Origin: Vitrella brassicaformis
Taxonomy: Eukaryota; Sar; Vitrellaceae
Direction: 5' to 3'
DNA: 64,000 nucleotides
Assembly: GCA_001179505.1 (NCBI GenBank)
Contig: CDMY01000420.1
Coordinates: forward strand, 16,412 to 80,411
A model generated the notes under the pieces. That model saw only the letters and a program-made list of their open reading frames with translations. It ran no database searches and was not told the DNA's origin. Position numbers and translations under genes: made by a program. Of this stretch, positions 12,312-24,497 are shown piece by piece; position 1 is the stretch's first letter, and each line of letters begins with the position of its first letter.

Positions 12312-15300
12312 CTAGCTGTCCCCCTCCCGCATCGCCCCCGCCACCTCCTTCCTCCCACCCACACCAGAAGTACCAGCACCGCTGCCCCAGGCCGTCGAGT
12401 TGGTGTGCGCGTCACCGGCCGGCACGGCATGGACACTGGCGTTTGGGGAGCTTTCGTCAGGAAATGCGCACCACGCAGGCCCTCCTTCGGCTGCTCCTGC
12501 CGTCATGACGACTTGCTCCTGTGTCCATGGCCCCCTCATCCACGACGACTCAGTGCTGCTGCCGCCATCTGCAGCGGGCGCCGCGTCATGCCTCGGCGAC
12601 TCGAACGTCGCCCACCCTGTGACAGCGACGGGCGCAGACGCATTGTCGCTTGGGGGCTCTGCAAAGGGATCGGCGAGTGCCTGGCCGTTGGTGGCTGCCT
12701 GTGGCGGCAGCGATGGCCGTATGGGGGAGGGAGAGGGAGAGGGCATGTAGGGGGCGGCCTGCGGCTGGAGCGGCGGGGAGGACGGCGGCTGCTCGTGTGC
12801 GTTGCCCGCCACCCCCGGGTCGGGGCTGATGGCCGCCTCGCCCTCGCTGGAGGAGCTGTCGTCGTCATCATCGTCATCGTCGTCTTCTTCCCCCTCGCCC
12901 ATGTCGTCCTCCTGCGCCCTCTTGCCACCCCCACCGCTGTACGGGTCTCCCAGGCTCATGGGCTGCATCACCGACCGGTCTTTTGGGGGCGTCGCTGCAG
13001 GCAGGCCGGGGCTGTCCGTGTCGGGCTCTCGCAGGATGGTGGCGCTCACGCGGGACCTCTGGTCACCTGCCGCAGCAGCGGCGTCGTGCGCCGTGTCCTC
13101 CTGGAAGCTGGCGAAGGGGTCGGAACCATCGCGGTTCGACGGACCAAGGTCAAAATCCTCATCACTGACCAAGCACATAGAACAAACACATCAGTGCGAC
13201 ACCTTCATATACTTGTGTGGATGTGCCTCAAGGCCTTGACTCACTCTTCGTGCCAGTCGAAGGGCTCTGGGCTCCTTGCCATAGCTGTGGGTGCGGGTGC
13301 GGTGGCCGCGGCGCTGCTGCTCCAGGTGGGCCTCTGGCCGCCCAGCCAGGTCATGTTGTCCTCTCCACTGCTGCCCGGCCGATCCACCCGCCGCACACCG
13401 GCGTGGTCGCCACCGAAATGGGGAACAAACTCTGAGCCAAGAGCAGAAAAACAATGCCCTCCTGGCCTTGGTGGGACCATCGTTCTTTTTCTTTTGCCGA
13501 CTGACCATCATCGGTGTCGAATGGGTTAGATTCGCTGTCCATCGGCGCGGATCTACTTGCAGTGCCCTCCACCGGCGACCTTTCAGGCGAGAAGGAGGCC
13601 GTCCAGCCCCCATCCATCACCTCCGCCGGTGGCGCATCCGCCCACGCCGGCTTCGGGGGTGAAGCAGCCGGCTGCTGTGTCGCTCTTGGCGCGCCCGTGA
13701 CCTCCTGCGGCGTGTGGGCTGGTGGTCGGCCCGATGATGTCGATGGCGACGTCGCAGCAGCAGCGGCGGGTGCAGGTGCAGGTGGAGGGAGAAGACCAAC
13801 GCCTTGGAGAAGACCAACGCCTGGTGGGGGAAGACCAACGGGTGGGGGGCCTAGCGGCTGGGGGCCAGAGGGAGGCGACCCAGGGCCACCCTGGAAGCAC
13901 ACACGCAGACACCCATCAGGGTGCTGGTGTGTGGGTGTCTGGTGCAGCCGCCGCACCTGTCTGTGTAGTTCCTCTTGGGTGTTGAGGATTTCCTCCACTT
14001 CGGGTTCGGCAACGGGCACGGCCTGGGGCACCGACGCCACCCAGCCTTCGTCACGCATCGGGCCGCTCGCCGAGGATGGCGGAGGGGGCGGTGCAGCGTT
14101 GGCCGCGTGGGGCAGGGGACCAGCCAGATGGTTGCCCTGAGTGAGTGGGTGAGATGGAACAGGCCAACATGGATGTATAGGGAGAGACGTGGCAGCGCGT
14201 GTGTGTGCGTATGGTTGCGTACTGGTGCGGTGAGTGTGGCGTAGTCTTTGATGATTTCACCGACGGGCCTCTCGTGCTTGAGTGTCTGCCAATTCCAGCC
14301 CTCCGTCTCGTTGAGCAGCTCCTGGATCTGAGGAATGGACAGACAGATACAAACGATCCCATCACACACACACCCATTCACACAAGTGTATGGGTACCGT
14401 CTGTCTGTCTGTCTGTCAGTCTTACCCATGGCGTGTGTTGGGCGGCCATGTGTAGGTGATGGCCAATGGTCATGATGTGCGATATGTAGCCCACCGTGTC
14501 GCCCTTCCGCCGCCAGCCCCGCTCGGGACGCGTGTGCCAACGCCTGGTGGATTGGATCAACGGACGGACAATCACACGGATATTAGGTGTTTGGTTCGTA
14601 TCAGAGGTTGGCACAGGGTACCTACCTGATGGCCTTGACGGTTTGCGATAGGAAAGCTGAGTCCCTGAGGAGGGACTCGACCAGCTCGGGGTGCTTGTCG
14701 GCCAAACTGATGGCCTCCAACGCAGCCGACCTGACACACCCACAGGCAGGCAGGCAGGCAGGCAGTCACTACTGTGTATCTTCCTCCGTATGGGTGTACA
14801 TGGCTTACTTGACGTCATTGTGCAGCAGGTTGTTCCATTCAAACTCGAAAAAGGCCGAAATGCACAAAGGAAACACACCCTCAGACACAACCGCAGCCAC
14901 CACCTCCTGCAATGCAACAAACCACACACATTCACACCATACACGCCATTGATTGAAACCAACCATTCTCTACGACAGATACCCACCTCCTTTCTGGTCC
15001 GGATGAGCGCGGTCCACAGGCTGACAATCCCCAAAGCAGTGGAGCCCAGCGGCCGCTGCCCTCCCCCAGCCGGCATGGGTATCGCCTTGCCCCTGGCGGC
15101 CAGCAGCTCGCTCTCAAACAGCTCCCGCATCCGGCGTATCTGAGGACACACGGCCTCTGCCACGTAGTCAATGGCCGATGGCTGCGGGGGGGAGGCACCC
15201 TCTGGCTCGGGCGTGGCCGCCGGACGCTCGGGGGGCACCTCTTCTTGCTCTCGTTGTTGTTGTTGCTGCTGCTGCTGCTGGGTGGGGGCCTCCTCACTCT

Positions 15301-17453
15301 CTCTCTGCTGGCCAGTGGCGACAATGGCGTTGGCTGTTTGTCGGAGGGTATCGAGAGTGCCGTTGGCTACCGCAACCTCCTCCTCAGGGGCCGCCGCCAC
15401 GACCGGCGGGGAGCCGTCGGTGGCGTCGTCTTGGGACGCCTTGACTACCGGCATCGGCGGGGCCTCCTGCTCTTGCCTCGAGTCGTTTTCGGCAGCGTGG
15501 GTGGCCTCGGGCTCTTCAGTGATGGGCGTGGGGGGAGGGGAGAGGGGAGTCTCGTCCTCGGTGGGCTGGGGGGGCTGGGCGTGGTCGTCGGTGCTGTCTG
15601 GCAGGACGATGCGCACGCTGTCCTCCGGAGTGCCGTGGTGAAGGGCCTCCTCCTCTTCATGCTGATCTTGCTGGTCCTCCTCCTGCTCCTGCTGCTGCTG
15701 CTGATCCTCCCCCTCCTGCCGCTGTAATTGATCATCGCCAGCGGGTCTTTCCCTTGGAGGAGTCTGGATGGCGGCGGTGGTGTGGTGGATGAGGTCTGAT
15801 AAAATCGACACGGCTTGCGACACCAATATCGGGTCCTGAGGCACACGAAGCCGTGCCGTGGAGAAGGTGTGCTGTCTGTCTGTCTGTGTGAGTGAGTGTG
15901 TGGTCTTCATGTGTGTCGGGTCTGTACGTTTTGGAAGAGGCAGTCGACGAGGTGGTGTGTGCATTCGGTGGACGTGAGCTGCTGCATCAGGGCGGGCGCA
16001 TAGTACACCGACTCATACTTCTGCAGGAACATCCGGATGATCACCGCGACGTTCTCCGACACCTGAACCCCACCAAACAACACCGCCACCACCACCACCA
16101 CCACCACCCAACACATGAGTCAATCACACACATGACATGATGTGTCCCTCCCTGTCTGTCTGTCTGTCTGCGTACCTCTCCCACTCTGTCCTGGGGGTTG
16201 TCGTTTTCGGGTATGAGTCTTTGTACGATGCGCATCATGAGCGGGCTGCCGTGCCGGTCGGACGTGTCGAAGACGGCCTGCGGCTGCTCCTCCACACACA
16301 GGTACGTCACGAACAGATCCGTGATCGACCGGCTCCCCAGCTTGGCCAAGAAACCATCCAAGAGATCTTCCTTGCCACGGAGGTAGGACACCAGCTGAAT
16401 GAATGAACGAGTGAACCAGGGAGGGACGGAGGGACGGAGGGAGGAGGGACACACAAGGCAAACGATTGGTTGGTTGATGGATGGATGGATGGACAACATT
16501 CGTGTGCTGTGCTGTGCTGTGTGGAGTGGGTGTGTCGGGTCACCTGGCTGGTCTCTGTTGGCTTCTGCGTGTTGATGGAGGTCCGCATGAACAGCGAAGT
16601 GCACACACGCGCAAAGTACCCCGCCAGCACGTGATTCAGCTGCAGCCATCCATTCACCATCACGACACACCACATGTCATGGATCAGCAGATAGATACTT
16701 TGGTGTCTGTGTCTGTCTGTCTGTCTGTCTGTCGCTCACCGCGTTGGGTTGGTAGAGGAAGTCCCACAGAGCGTCCAGCACCGGACGGTTCTCAGGGTCG
16801 AGGAACGCCCTGACGACATCACACAAGCGATCGATCATCGGTAGGCAATGCTACACAGGCCTGTGTGTGTCGGGTGCGCACTGTAGGATGCGATCATTCT
16901 CCTGGCAGACCACTTCGGTCGCCATGAAGGGGAACCTGACAGACAGACAGACACACAGACAGACGGACAGAGAGAGCAGTACAGTGATGTGAATGGTGGG
17001 TTGGTGGTGTGGATGCGGTTGGCCATCGGTCGCTCACTTGTGTCCCCTGTTCTTATCAGCATCATCGGGCGGCACCACGACAATGTACTCCACCAGCCTC
17101 TCCAGCGAATCACGACGACACAAACTGATGTATGCAGGTCACACCACACAGACGCACAAGGCACAGACAGGCAGACACAAGACAAGACACACACCGTCGC
17201 GCATTCACTTGGGTGTCCGTCGTGTTTGCTTCTGTCTGTCTGTCTGTCCTCATGTGATTGCTCACAAGTCGACGACTTTGGCGTTGTTGCTTTTGATCTC
17301 CTGGATGAGCTCGTCGAGGTCGAGCAGTTTGTCCAGGGTGCAGTCCGCCGCTTCCACTATCTCGTCCACATTCACGCTCGACGCCTCCGGGCCGCCAAAG
17401 GTGCTCCAGAACAAACCACCCATTTGACCCATGCCACCCTGGTTCGGCTCCAT
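12312..17453 (-). CDS. SAPS-domain protein (PP6 regulatory subunit / SIT4-associated type)
   Basis: Fifteen exons on the minus strand (high to low): 17453-17266, 17124-17038, 16935-16882, 16809-16740, 16639-16544, 16394-16176, 16062-15928, 15835-14987, 14906-14809, 14730-14626, 14543-14426, 14327-14223, 14136-13506, 13431-13245, 13164-12312. They sum to 1264 residues. The N-terminus reads FWSTFGG, then TLDKLLDLDELIQEIKSNN, then VVDFLCRRDSLERLVEYI, which matches the start of the SAPS domain. Later SAPS landmarks include FEFEWNNLLHNDVK and GYISHIMTIGHHLHMA. An acidic, Gln-rich insert (15.2-15.8 kb) and a disordered tail with a poly-Asp run follow. SAPS proteins direct the PP6/Sit4 phosphatase to substrates; that role is family knowledge. 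A 66-nt in-frame intron may lie inside the exon near 13885-13955. It is divergent from GLE1, with 219 bp between start codons. Confidence 0.93.
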
Positions 17454-17611
17454 CACTCAACCTCACACACACTGATAAGTAGATAGATGATGATATAGAT
17501 GACGTCACTCACACCAGCTCACACGCACCACCAGAGCCTGAAGCTGTCGACGTCACGTGACGGCCGCACGAGCAGCATCACTCTCAAAACCATCTCCCTT
17601 CTCGCTTCTCG

Positions 17612-17636
17612 AGCTCGCACTCCTGTGCGAGCTTGG
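17612..17636. promoter_or_regulatory. Inverted pair of TGCGAGCT elements between divergent SAPS and GLE1 genes
   Basis: AGCTCGCAC at 17612-17620 and GTGCGAGCT at 17625-17633 face each other across a 4-bp spacer, giving one copy in sense for each gene. The plus copy ends about 40 bp before the GLE1 ATG. This arrangement suits a two-way promoter; function is inferred. Confidence 0.5.
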
Positions 17637-17672
17637 CCTTCCACCGACCGTGTTTTTCCCAGCTTTGACGCG

Positions 17673-20600
17673 ATGGAACGAAACATCGTCGGTCGCGCTG
17701 TCGGTGCTTTAGCATCCTGGTGGAGCGGGTCCAAGACCGTCCCGCCTCGAATCCTCAGCGACAGCAACCAGCCAGACCCTGAGACAAGCACTGACGAAGA
17801 GCCGCAAACGACCCGCGGTGATGCAGCGAGGGGAAGCCGCTTGGTTCCCCGGCCTCGACAGCAGGAGGGTGACGATGGTGATAATGCTGGACGGGTGGAC
17901 TACTACGACCACTGGTCAGTGGAGAGGAGTCGTGTCGTGCATGCAATGCAATGCATTCCATTCATTCACTCACTCGCGGACCGTACCGATTGTCTGTCAC
18001 TCATTGACTCACTGACTGACTGCGATGTCTTGTGTCTGTTCGGTCAGGCACTCGGCACCTCCCACTTCAGCTCGGTACCCTTATTCGAGTGTGGCTCGAG
18101 AGCTGCTTGCGTCCTCCCGCTCCCGCGAGAGGGGATCTCCGACACGTGCACTCCCACGGCCGTCGTCGCCGACGCGCGCCACCGGCAGGCTGTCCCCTCC
18201 CCGCGAGCACGTTCCGGACATGGCCGTATTGCGTCAAGCGTTTGAGGAGCTCCGCGTCACTGCAATGGAGGAGCTCCGCACCGCTGAGAGCAGGCCACCC
18301 GAGCCATCAGCGCAACCGTCATCTGCCGGAGCCAGGAGTGAGGGCGGGTTTCAGAATCCCGTGGATGGTGATGGTCCCTTCCTGAGGATTGGCAAGTATC
18401 GATCGCCTGTCGGTGAGGAGGGTCGGGATTGGGCGGCTGAGGGCTCCAGCTTTGCCGATGAGGAAGACGAGGACGAGAGCGAGCGCCTGGACGAGTCCGA
18501 CCGTGGGCGTGAGCGTGATCGTGAGGAGGGGGAGGGGGTGAGGGTGAGGCGGGCGTTCCGCTCCATTGTCGACTACGACCCTGACGAGATCTATCCCGAC
18601 GAGTCGGCCAGCAACGCCCCACCCACACCCCACTTCGCACTTCACCTCCCCGACGGCCCCCTGGAGCGCAGCGAGTCTTCCGACGTCGCCAGCGCCGCTG
18701 GTAGCGGAGCCGCAGCCGAGCCGACAGACATCACGTCAGACCGCCCACCCCCCGACTACTGCCCCTCTCCCGCCCCCTCATTCGGCGGCCCCTCAGCCGA
18801 TTTCTTCCTCCGTGTCTGCGAGGACGTCCTGGAGCCAGCCCGCGACGCCCTCGCGAGAAGCTCCGAGGCCACATCGAACGGGCTGCTCACCCCCACAGTG
18901 CCGTTTGTCTCGCCATGGGGCGCGGAGGGGACGGAGGCCAGCCAGGACGGCAGGAGGACGACCAGACGCAGAAGGGGCCCGCGGCAGCCCGGCCCTGGTG
19001 CCTTCCAGTTCCCCGCCTACGTGTTGCGCGACAACAGGCTGCCACCCGTCACTGAAGAGCGCGAGAGGGAGGAGCGGGAGCGGGATGGCGGGGAGGATCC
19101 GACGTCGGATGTTCCCGTGGCCGGGTCGACGAGTGACCTGCGTGCGATGGAGTTGCGTCGCGAGATGGGTGTGGGAGTGGGGCCGCCGGCTGTGGTCCCG
19201 GATGGCGATGCCGTGCGTGGGATGGGGTGGCTGCAGGAGAGGCTGAGGGAGATTGAGGTTTTCCAGACACTCACGGCTGAGGCGGGCAACCACCAACAGC
19301 TCCAAAGGATCGCCGAATGGGAGGTGCGCACCTAGACACACATACATACGCACACCGGTGACACACGCATGGACGTGTACCTGTGTGTGTGTGTGTGATG
19401 AGTTGCAGCGACGTGCGACGGCCCAGTTGGAGGCAAGGGCGAATGCTGACCGCACGGCCGTCCAGGAGGAATTCGAGTAAGACAGACACTCAGCGCGGCG
19501 AACGGAGGGGCCCACTCGTTGTCGTGTGTACGCGTCTGTGTTCGCAGTGAGTCCATTGGTGTGCTTGAGCGTTTGCGGGAGGAGGATACGGAGCAGCAGG
19601 AGGAGCAGAGACGCGAAGAGGAACGCCAGAAGGGTCAGCCCAACCAGTCCGCCGGCATCCCTTCTGTGGTGGATGCGATGCGCACGTGCCTGTGTGTGCT
19701 TCTGTCTGTCTGTCAGCTGAGGAGGAGGAGCGTCAGAGGAAAGCCCAAGAGGTGCGCGTCACGACACACAGCCACACAGCCACAGACATCAACATGTGCA
19801 AATTAAATGAATCTGTTGTGTCATGTGCCTGCCTTTCTCAGGAGGCTGAGCGGCAGCGGCGCGAAGAGGAGGAGGCCGAAAGACAGCGCAAACTCAAGGT
19901 CGGTCGGTCGGCCGGCCGGCCGGCCACATACTCACTCCTTCACTTCACCATATCTACTAATTAGTTCTTTCCCTCCCCTGTCTGTCTGTCACATTAGGAG
20001 GAGGAGGACGCCCGGAGGCGTGCTGAAGAGGAGGCGCGGAAGAAGGCCGAGGAGGAACAACAGCAGAGTCAGCAACAGCAACAGCAACAGCAAGCTGCAG
20101 CAGCAGCGGCAGCAGCTGCAGCCCAGCCCGCCGTACCCACCCCCACCCCCACTCCCCCACCCGCCCCCGGTGCTGCCCCTGCTGCGGCCGCAGCAGTGCC
20201 TCCAGCGGGCCCCCCTGCCTCAGCAGCGGGTGAACCGGCCGACGTGCAAGCCGCCCTGGCGCTTAAGAGCAAGGTGGAGCTCCTCAAACAGGAAATGGAC
20301 AGAATCAGAGCCAGCGGCACAAACCAGGTAGGTAGGTCGGAGGGTGGGGGGTCGCTATCCGCTGAAACGGACCATGATGGATGTTGGCATTATGTGTGTG
20401 TGTGTGTGTGTGGTGTAGGAGAAGGCGATGCGTCGCGAGACGTGGAAGGTGGTGGCGGACTGTGTCAATCGCACCGCCGGCAACCAACAGTCCGTCAGAC
20501 AGGTGAGTAAACCGCACACACAGACAGACAGACAGAGAGACAGACAGACAGACAGGCACACAGACGGACAGACAGACAGACAGACAGCGAGCCAGGGACA

Positions 20601-22077
20601 AATGTGTGGGACCTTGTGTGCATATCTATCAGGTAGCTGAGGGCATCTCAGGGCATGCGGAGCAGGTGCGGCGCAGCGGGGCCGACACCAAGTTCTTGGA
20701 CTATGTCTTCCTGCGGGTAACAAAGAGGGAGGGAGGCGCAACGACCTACCTGTGCACACAAACGTCAGTCAGTTGTTCCCATTCGTTCTTTGCTGACGAC
20801 TGACTGAATCAGATGGCTGAGGCACTGATCAACGCCTGTGAGGACCAGGTAAGGTACTATCACGGCGCAGAAAGAAAAAAGGGCAATGACTCGCCCGGCT
20901 CGCCCCATTGTGTGCCTGTGCGTTTGTCATGATCATGACAGATCCGAAGAGCTCCCGACAGCCACTGGCAGTTTGCGTGGGCCATCTACGGGTACACAGC
21001 ACAGCAGCACTCACCGGCCATTCACCCACCCCCTCGCCCCCTCACCCACTCGCTGTGGATGTCTCTGTCTCTTTGTCAGTGTGTTGAGTCGCTTCCCTGA
21101 TAAGGAGGAGATCTTCGCGGGCCGCATCTACCAGGAGTGCACATACGCCATACCATTCCTCGTACCAATCGTAAGCCGCCCCCTCCACACACACCTCACC
21201 ACATCACAGAACACCTCACTTCATCCCTATCTCCGGTGTGTGCATCAGAGCGGCAACGTCGAGGCGGGCCGTCGGCGTCGCGGTCAGAAGGACGGCGAGT
21301 CCGACGAGGACTTCTTCGACCGCATGTGTCCCATCCTGCGCGTCTGGCTGGCCTACCTCGTCATCAAAGCTGAGATGTCTCGCAACCCCAACTCAAACGA
21401 GTGGGGGGCGGTCTGGCAGTGGTGGGCGCGGCTCGGCAACCGCCTGGTGGACCGCACGCAGCGGAGCGGCCCCATGCTCATTGTGACGGCACTCAAGGTC
21501 ACCGCGTTCTTCTGCATGAAGCGGTTCAAGAGACAGTTCAGACAGGTAGCTACGGATGGATGTCGGTGCCTTGGCCGTTGGGGTGGGGGGTGGGGGGTGG
21601 GTTGTGGGGCCATTGGTTGGCTGAGTGCGTCCGTGTGTGTGAGTGTGTGTGTGTGTTTGGTGTTGGCTGCTGGTGTGGTGTGCAGCTGTTGTCGTTCATC
21701 AACCAGAACCTGTGGGACAAGTTCAAGCGCATGGCACGCGAGTCCGTCCGTTTTCCAAACACACCAACAGACTCAGCCAGCCGCCATCTTATGCTGCCTG
21801 CCTGCCTAACTGCCTGCCTGTGTGTCTGTATGTGTGTCTGTGTGCAGCAACCCTGAGGGCATCGGCATCTACGTCGTGCAGTGCGAGACATTCCTCGAGA
21901 CAGCGCAGTAAGCCACCAACACACCACACTGGCGTGCCTGACGACCCACACCTCGTACTGTGTGGCTGGGGGCTGGGTTGGTCACTTGGTGCTTTCAGGC
22001 GGAACGGCTTACGTTTCGAGGAGCCAGCCGGCTATCGCATGATAGAGAGACCAGCCGAACTCAACCCTGACGTCTGA
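17673..22077 (+). CDS. GLE1: GLE1-like mRNA export factor
   Basis: Sixteen exons: 17673-17914, 18048-19323, 19409-19476, 19548-19633, 19717-19751, 19842-19898, 19998-20327, 20419-20502, 20633-20716, 20813-20848, 20942-20991, 21080-21170, 21249-21545, 21686-21741, 21848-21907, 21999-22077. They sum to 976 residues. The N-terminal half is disordered. Next comes a long Glu/Arg/Gln coiled coil (19.4-20.1 kb) ending in poly-Gln and poly-Ala, then the GLE1 C-terminal helical domain: HWQFAWAIYGVLSRFPD, IYQECTYAIPFLVP, SDEDFFDRMCPILRVWLAYL, WARLGNRLVDRT and TALKVTAFFCMKRFKRQF. These match the conserved blocks of GLE1, which with inositol hexakisphosphate activates the DEAD-box helicase Dbp5/DDX19 at the cytoplasmic face of the nuclear pore. 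The order coiled coil then GLE1 domain is as in other eukaryotes. Confidence 0.92.
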
Positions 22078-22629
22078 CTGAGGCGCGGGCATGCACCCAT
22101 GGATGGATGGATGGATGGATGGGGGTACCCAGGGTATCCTGATTTCGCTGCTTGGGATAGGCGCACGCGATGTATTGTTGGGCATTCAGACACCCTCTGG
22201 ATGCCGCGACCCAGCGCGGGGGTCACACCCAAGCAGCGGCATCGCCACCCGTGATTGCATGATTTGGGCTGTGTATCTACCAGTGAGTGACAGCGTACGT
22301 ACGGTTTTTGTCCGTTCCGGGAACACCCTGTGGCCAATGGGGCCACCTGACTTGACGCATGTATGTAAACCTACCAAGTGAACAGCGTCCGTCCGAGATC
22401 CTTCCTGTACACAGACAGCCACACACACATGCACTGCACGCCAAGCATCTGCCAACACTTACACACACAGCCTGCCTCGCAAAGCCAGTGAGTGCTGCAC
22501 TCACTGCACATGAGATCGTCCACCCAGCCCAACGTATACACACACATTCCCCTACAGATCTCATCTCTGTCTGTCTGTCTTGTCTGCACCCTACCCACCC
22601 CACCCCCCCAGCTCCACCTTCCCCCTCCC
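22078..22629. other. Convergent intergenic region with stem-loop repeat copy B
   Basis: This lies between the 3' ends of GLE1 and the AspH-type gene. No gene is visible. It holds copy B of the dispersed repeat, (GGAT)n at 22098-22121 and TGTC-type runs. Confidence 0.65.
22139..22235 (+). repeat. Dispersed stem-loop repeat, copy B
   Basis: CTGATTTCGCTGCTT (22139-22153) is followed after 27 bases by GGCATTCAGA / CACCC / TCTGGATGCC (22181-22205), then CGCGACCC, a G-rich arm and AAGCAG. Relative to copy A the stem carries one C-to-T change that turns a C-G pair into U.G, so pairing is kept. Confidence 0.7.
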
Positions 22630-24329
22630 TCACTGAGGCGTGTCCTGCCTGTTGATGCTCATGCTCCACCAGCTCATGTCATCCTCTATTTGACCCGCCG
22701 CACCCTCGATCAGCGAATACAGTGTCTGCCTGTCCGGGTCTCCCCCGCTGGCCACCATCTGCCGCTCGCCCCTCAGTCTGCTATTCCGCAGCATCGTGAA
22801 AAAGACCACCTCCTCGGCGGACAGGTCGGGGTGCCACATGTCGATGATCAAGACGAACCGCGTCACGGGGCCGTCGTGCCACACCTCGTGGGAGAAGGAG
22901 TCGTCGAAGACATAACACCGGCCCTGAGAGAGGATGGATGACACACACGCGTCACTTTAGAGGAATGGATGGATGGATTGATGGACGCACAGACATGTGT
23001 TTGTGCTGGCTGATTGACCTCGGTGGGCGTGATTGTCTGGTCACCGACACGCAGTCTGGTGCCCTCAAGACCCATGATCGGCTGCAGGCAGGCCAAACAC
23101 ACAAACAAATCGACCGACCGGCACATGGGCCATCTTGCCTGGACTGGATGCATACGTACCAGGTGTATTCTCAGTTTCTTGTTGGTGGGCCCGTTGTGAG
23201 CCCGGATGTGGGTGCCGGGCGTCATGGCACTGAACAGGGCGTGGCTGCAATGCAGCCATGCCACACACATGACATGACATGACATGACATGGCAGACAGG
23301 GGCAGAAGACCCGGCAGACAGCGCCGCCCGCCTACCAGTATTGCCTGGGGATGCTCTGGATGAACTCGACTGTCCGCGGGCACAGCGCCACGTTCTCAGG
23401 GAAGGGCTGCGGACAGCAGGACACACAGACAGACAGACAGACAGACAGACAGCACCATGAAGTCAAACACCCCCGTGCTCCTCTGTCTGTCGTCACTCAC
23501 CTGGTTGTGCAGCAGCAGATACAGCACATTCCAGTCGCCGCCCTCGTGGCTCGCCTGGCCGGGCACGCCATCGCCTTCCGATGAGGAGCTCGCGGCATCA
23601 TTGCCAGCTCTCTGACGTATCGGACCCCTGAGAGGGCACAAAAAACCCGTGTCGAGAACAACGGAGTCCATTTCCATGGTGCCTGCCTGACGCCTGGTCA
23701 TCTATCTACCTGTAGGGCTGAAAAGTCTGTCTGCCTCTGAGGGCGAGGAGCTCCTCCTTTATGACGGGATGAAGGGCCTCCAGCTGGCTGATGAACGGAA
23801 ACATATCGGCGGGCCACACTGCGTACACACACATTCACACACGACAAGGAGAGAACCAACCAACATGTGTGTGTGTGCCACGCACGCCACGTCGTGTTGT
23901 GTTGTGTTGTGTGACCTGGTCTGGGGGTGAGTTGTGGGATGATCTCTGGGCAACCTCGCTGGGAGGGATGGGGGTCCACAGGTCGACGAATGCCCATCTT
24001 CTGAAGCAACCTGACATGGCATACAGAGGGAGGGCGACGAACATCCATCCATCCCTCCATCCATCCATTGGCTGGATGTCTCTATTCATCGCTCACCAGG
24101 CTCTCGCCCGTTCACACTGATCGAAAGGGAACACACACACAGCACAGCACACCACACCAACTGGGTCAGCAAAGAAGTGCGTGTCCATATGACCGACCTT
24201 ATCGTTGCGGCCGTCAGCGATGCACCTCCGCACGAACGAGCCGAATGCGGCCCTATGGAGCGGCGGGAGAAGGTACTCATCCATGACCTCCTCCATCCTC
24301 CGCCGGACCCGCTCCTCCAGCGTGCCCAT
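22630..24329 (-). CDS. Aspartyl/asparaginyl beta-hydroxylase (AspH) domain protein
   Basis: Nine exons (high to low): 24329-24198, 24116-24097, 24010-23916, 23818-23710, 23627-23501, 23406-23336, 23244-23160, 23081-23019, 22923-22630. They sum to 331 residues with every junction in phase. The second exon is a 20-nt micro-exon. The C-terminal half is the AspH fold: GTHIRAHNGPTNKKLRIHL, then LRVGDQT, then CYVFDDSFSHEVWHDGPVTR, then LIIDMWHPDLS. The two conserved histidines of the Fe(II)/2-oxoglutarate site are both present. Family members hydroxylate Asp or Asn in protein substrates; the substrate here is unknown. The start chosen is the first in-frame ATG. An upstream exon is possible, and I see no clear signal peptide or membrane anchor. 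Confidence 0.9.
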
Positions 24330-24446
24330 GAGTTCTCTTCTCCACAAACGAACAGATCTACTTCATCCACATGTTATACTGACCCTCCTGTGCGTCATCG
24401 GTCCCTCGGCAGCCAAGGGGAAGTGCAAAGCGGGGAAACGATCCGC

Positions 24447-24457
24447 TGCGAGCTAAG
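24447..24457 (+). promoter_or_regulatory. TGCGAGCTAAG upstream element
   Basis: It lies 41 bp before the ATG of the de-epoxidase family gene, in sense orientation, within a 168-bp divergent intergenic region. It matches the recurrent core seen upstream of GLE1 and other genes. Confidence 0.45.
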
Positions 24458-24497
24458 TGTCCTGAGCTCAGTTTGGTGCGCAGCTCTCTATCTGCAA

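Noticed and set aside
12138-13529. 463-codon open frame on the plus strand
   Set aside because: It is the antisense shadow of the SAPS gene's last exons, which have correct phases and family continuity on the minus strand.
20515-20590. Regular GACA-type repeats resembling an array
   Set aside because: The unit is 4 bp with no spacers, so it is an intronic microsatellite and not a CRISPR array.
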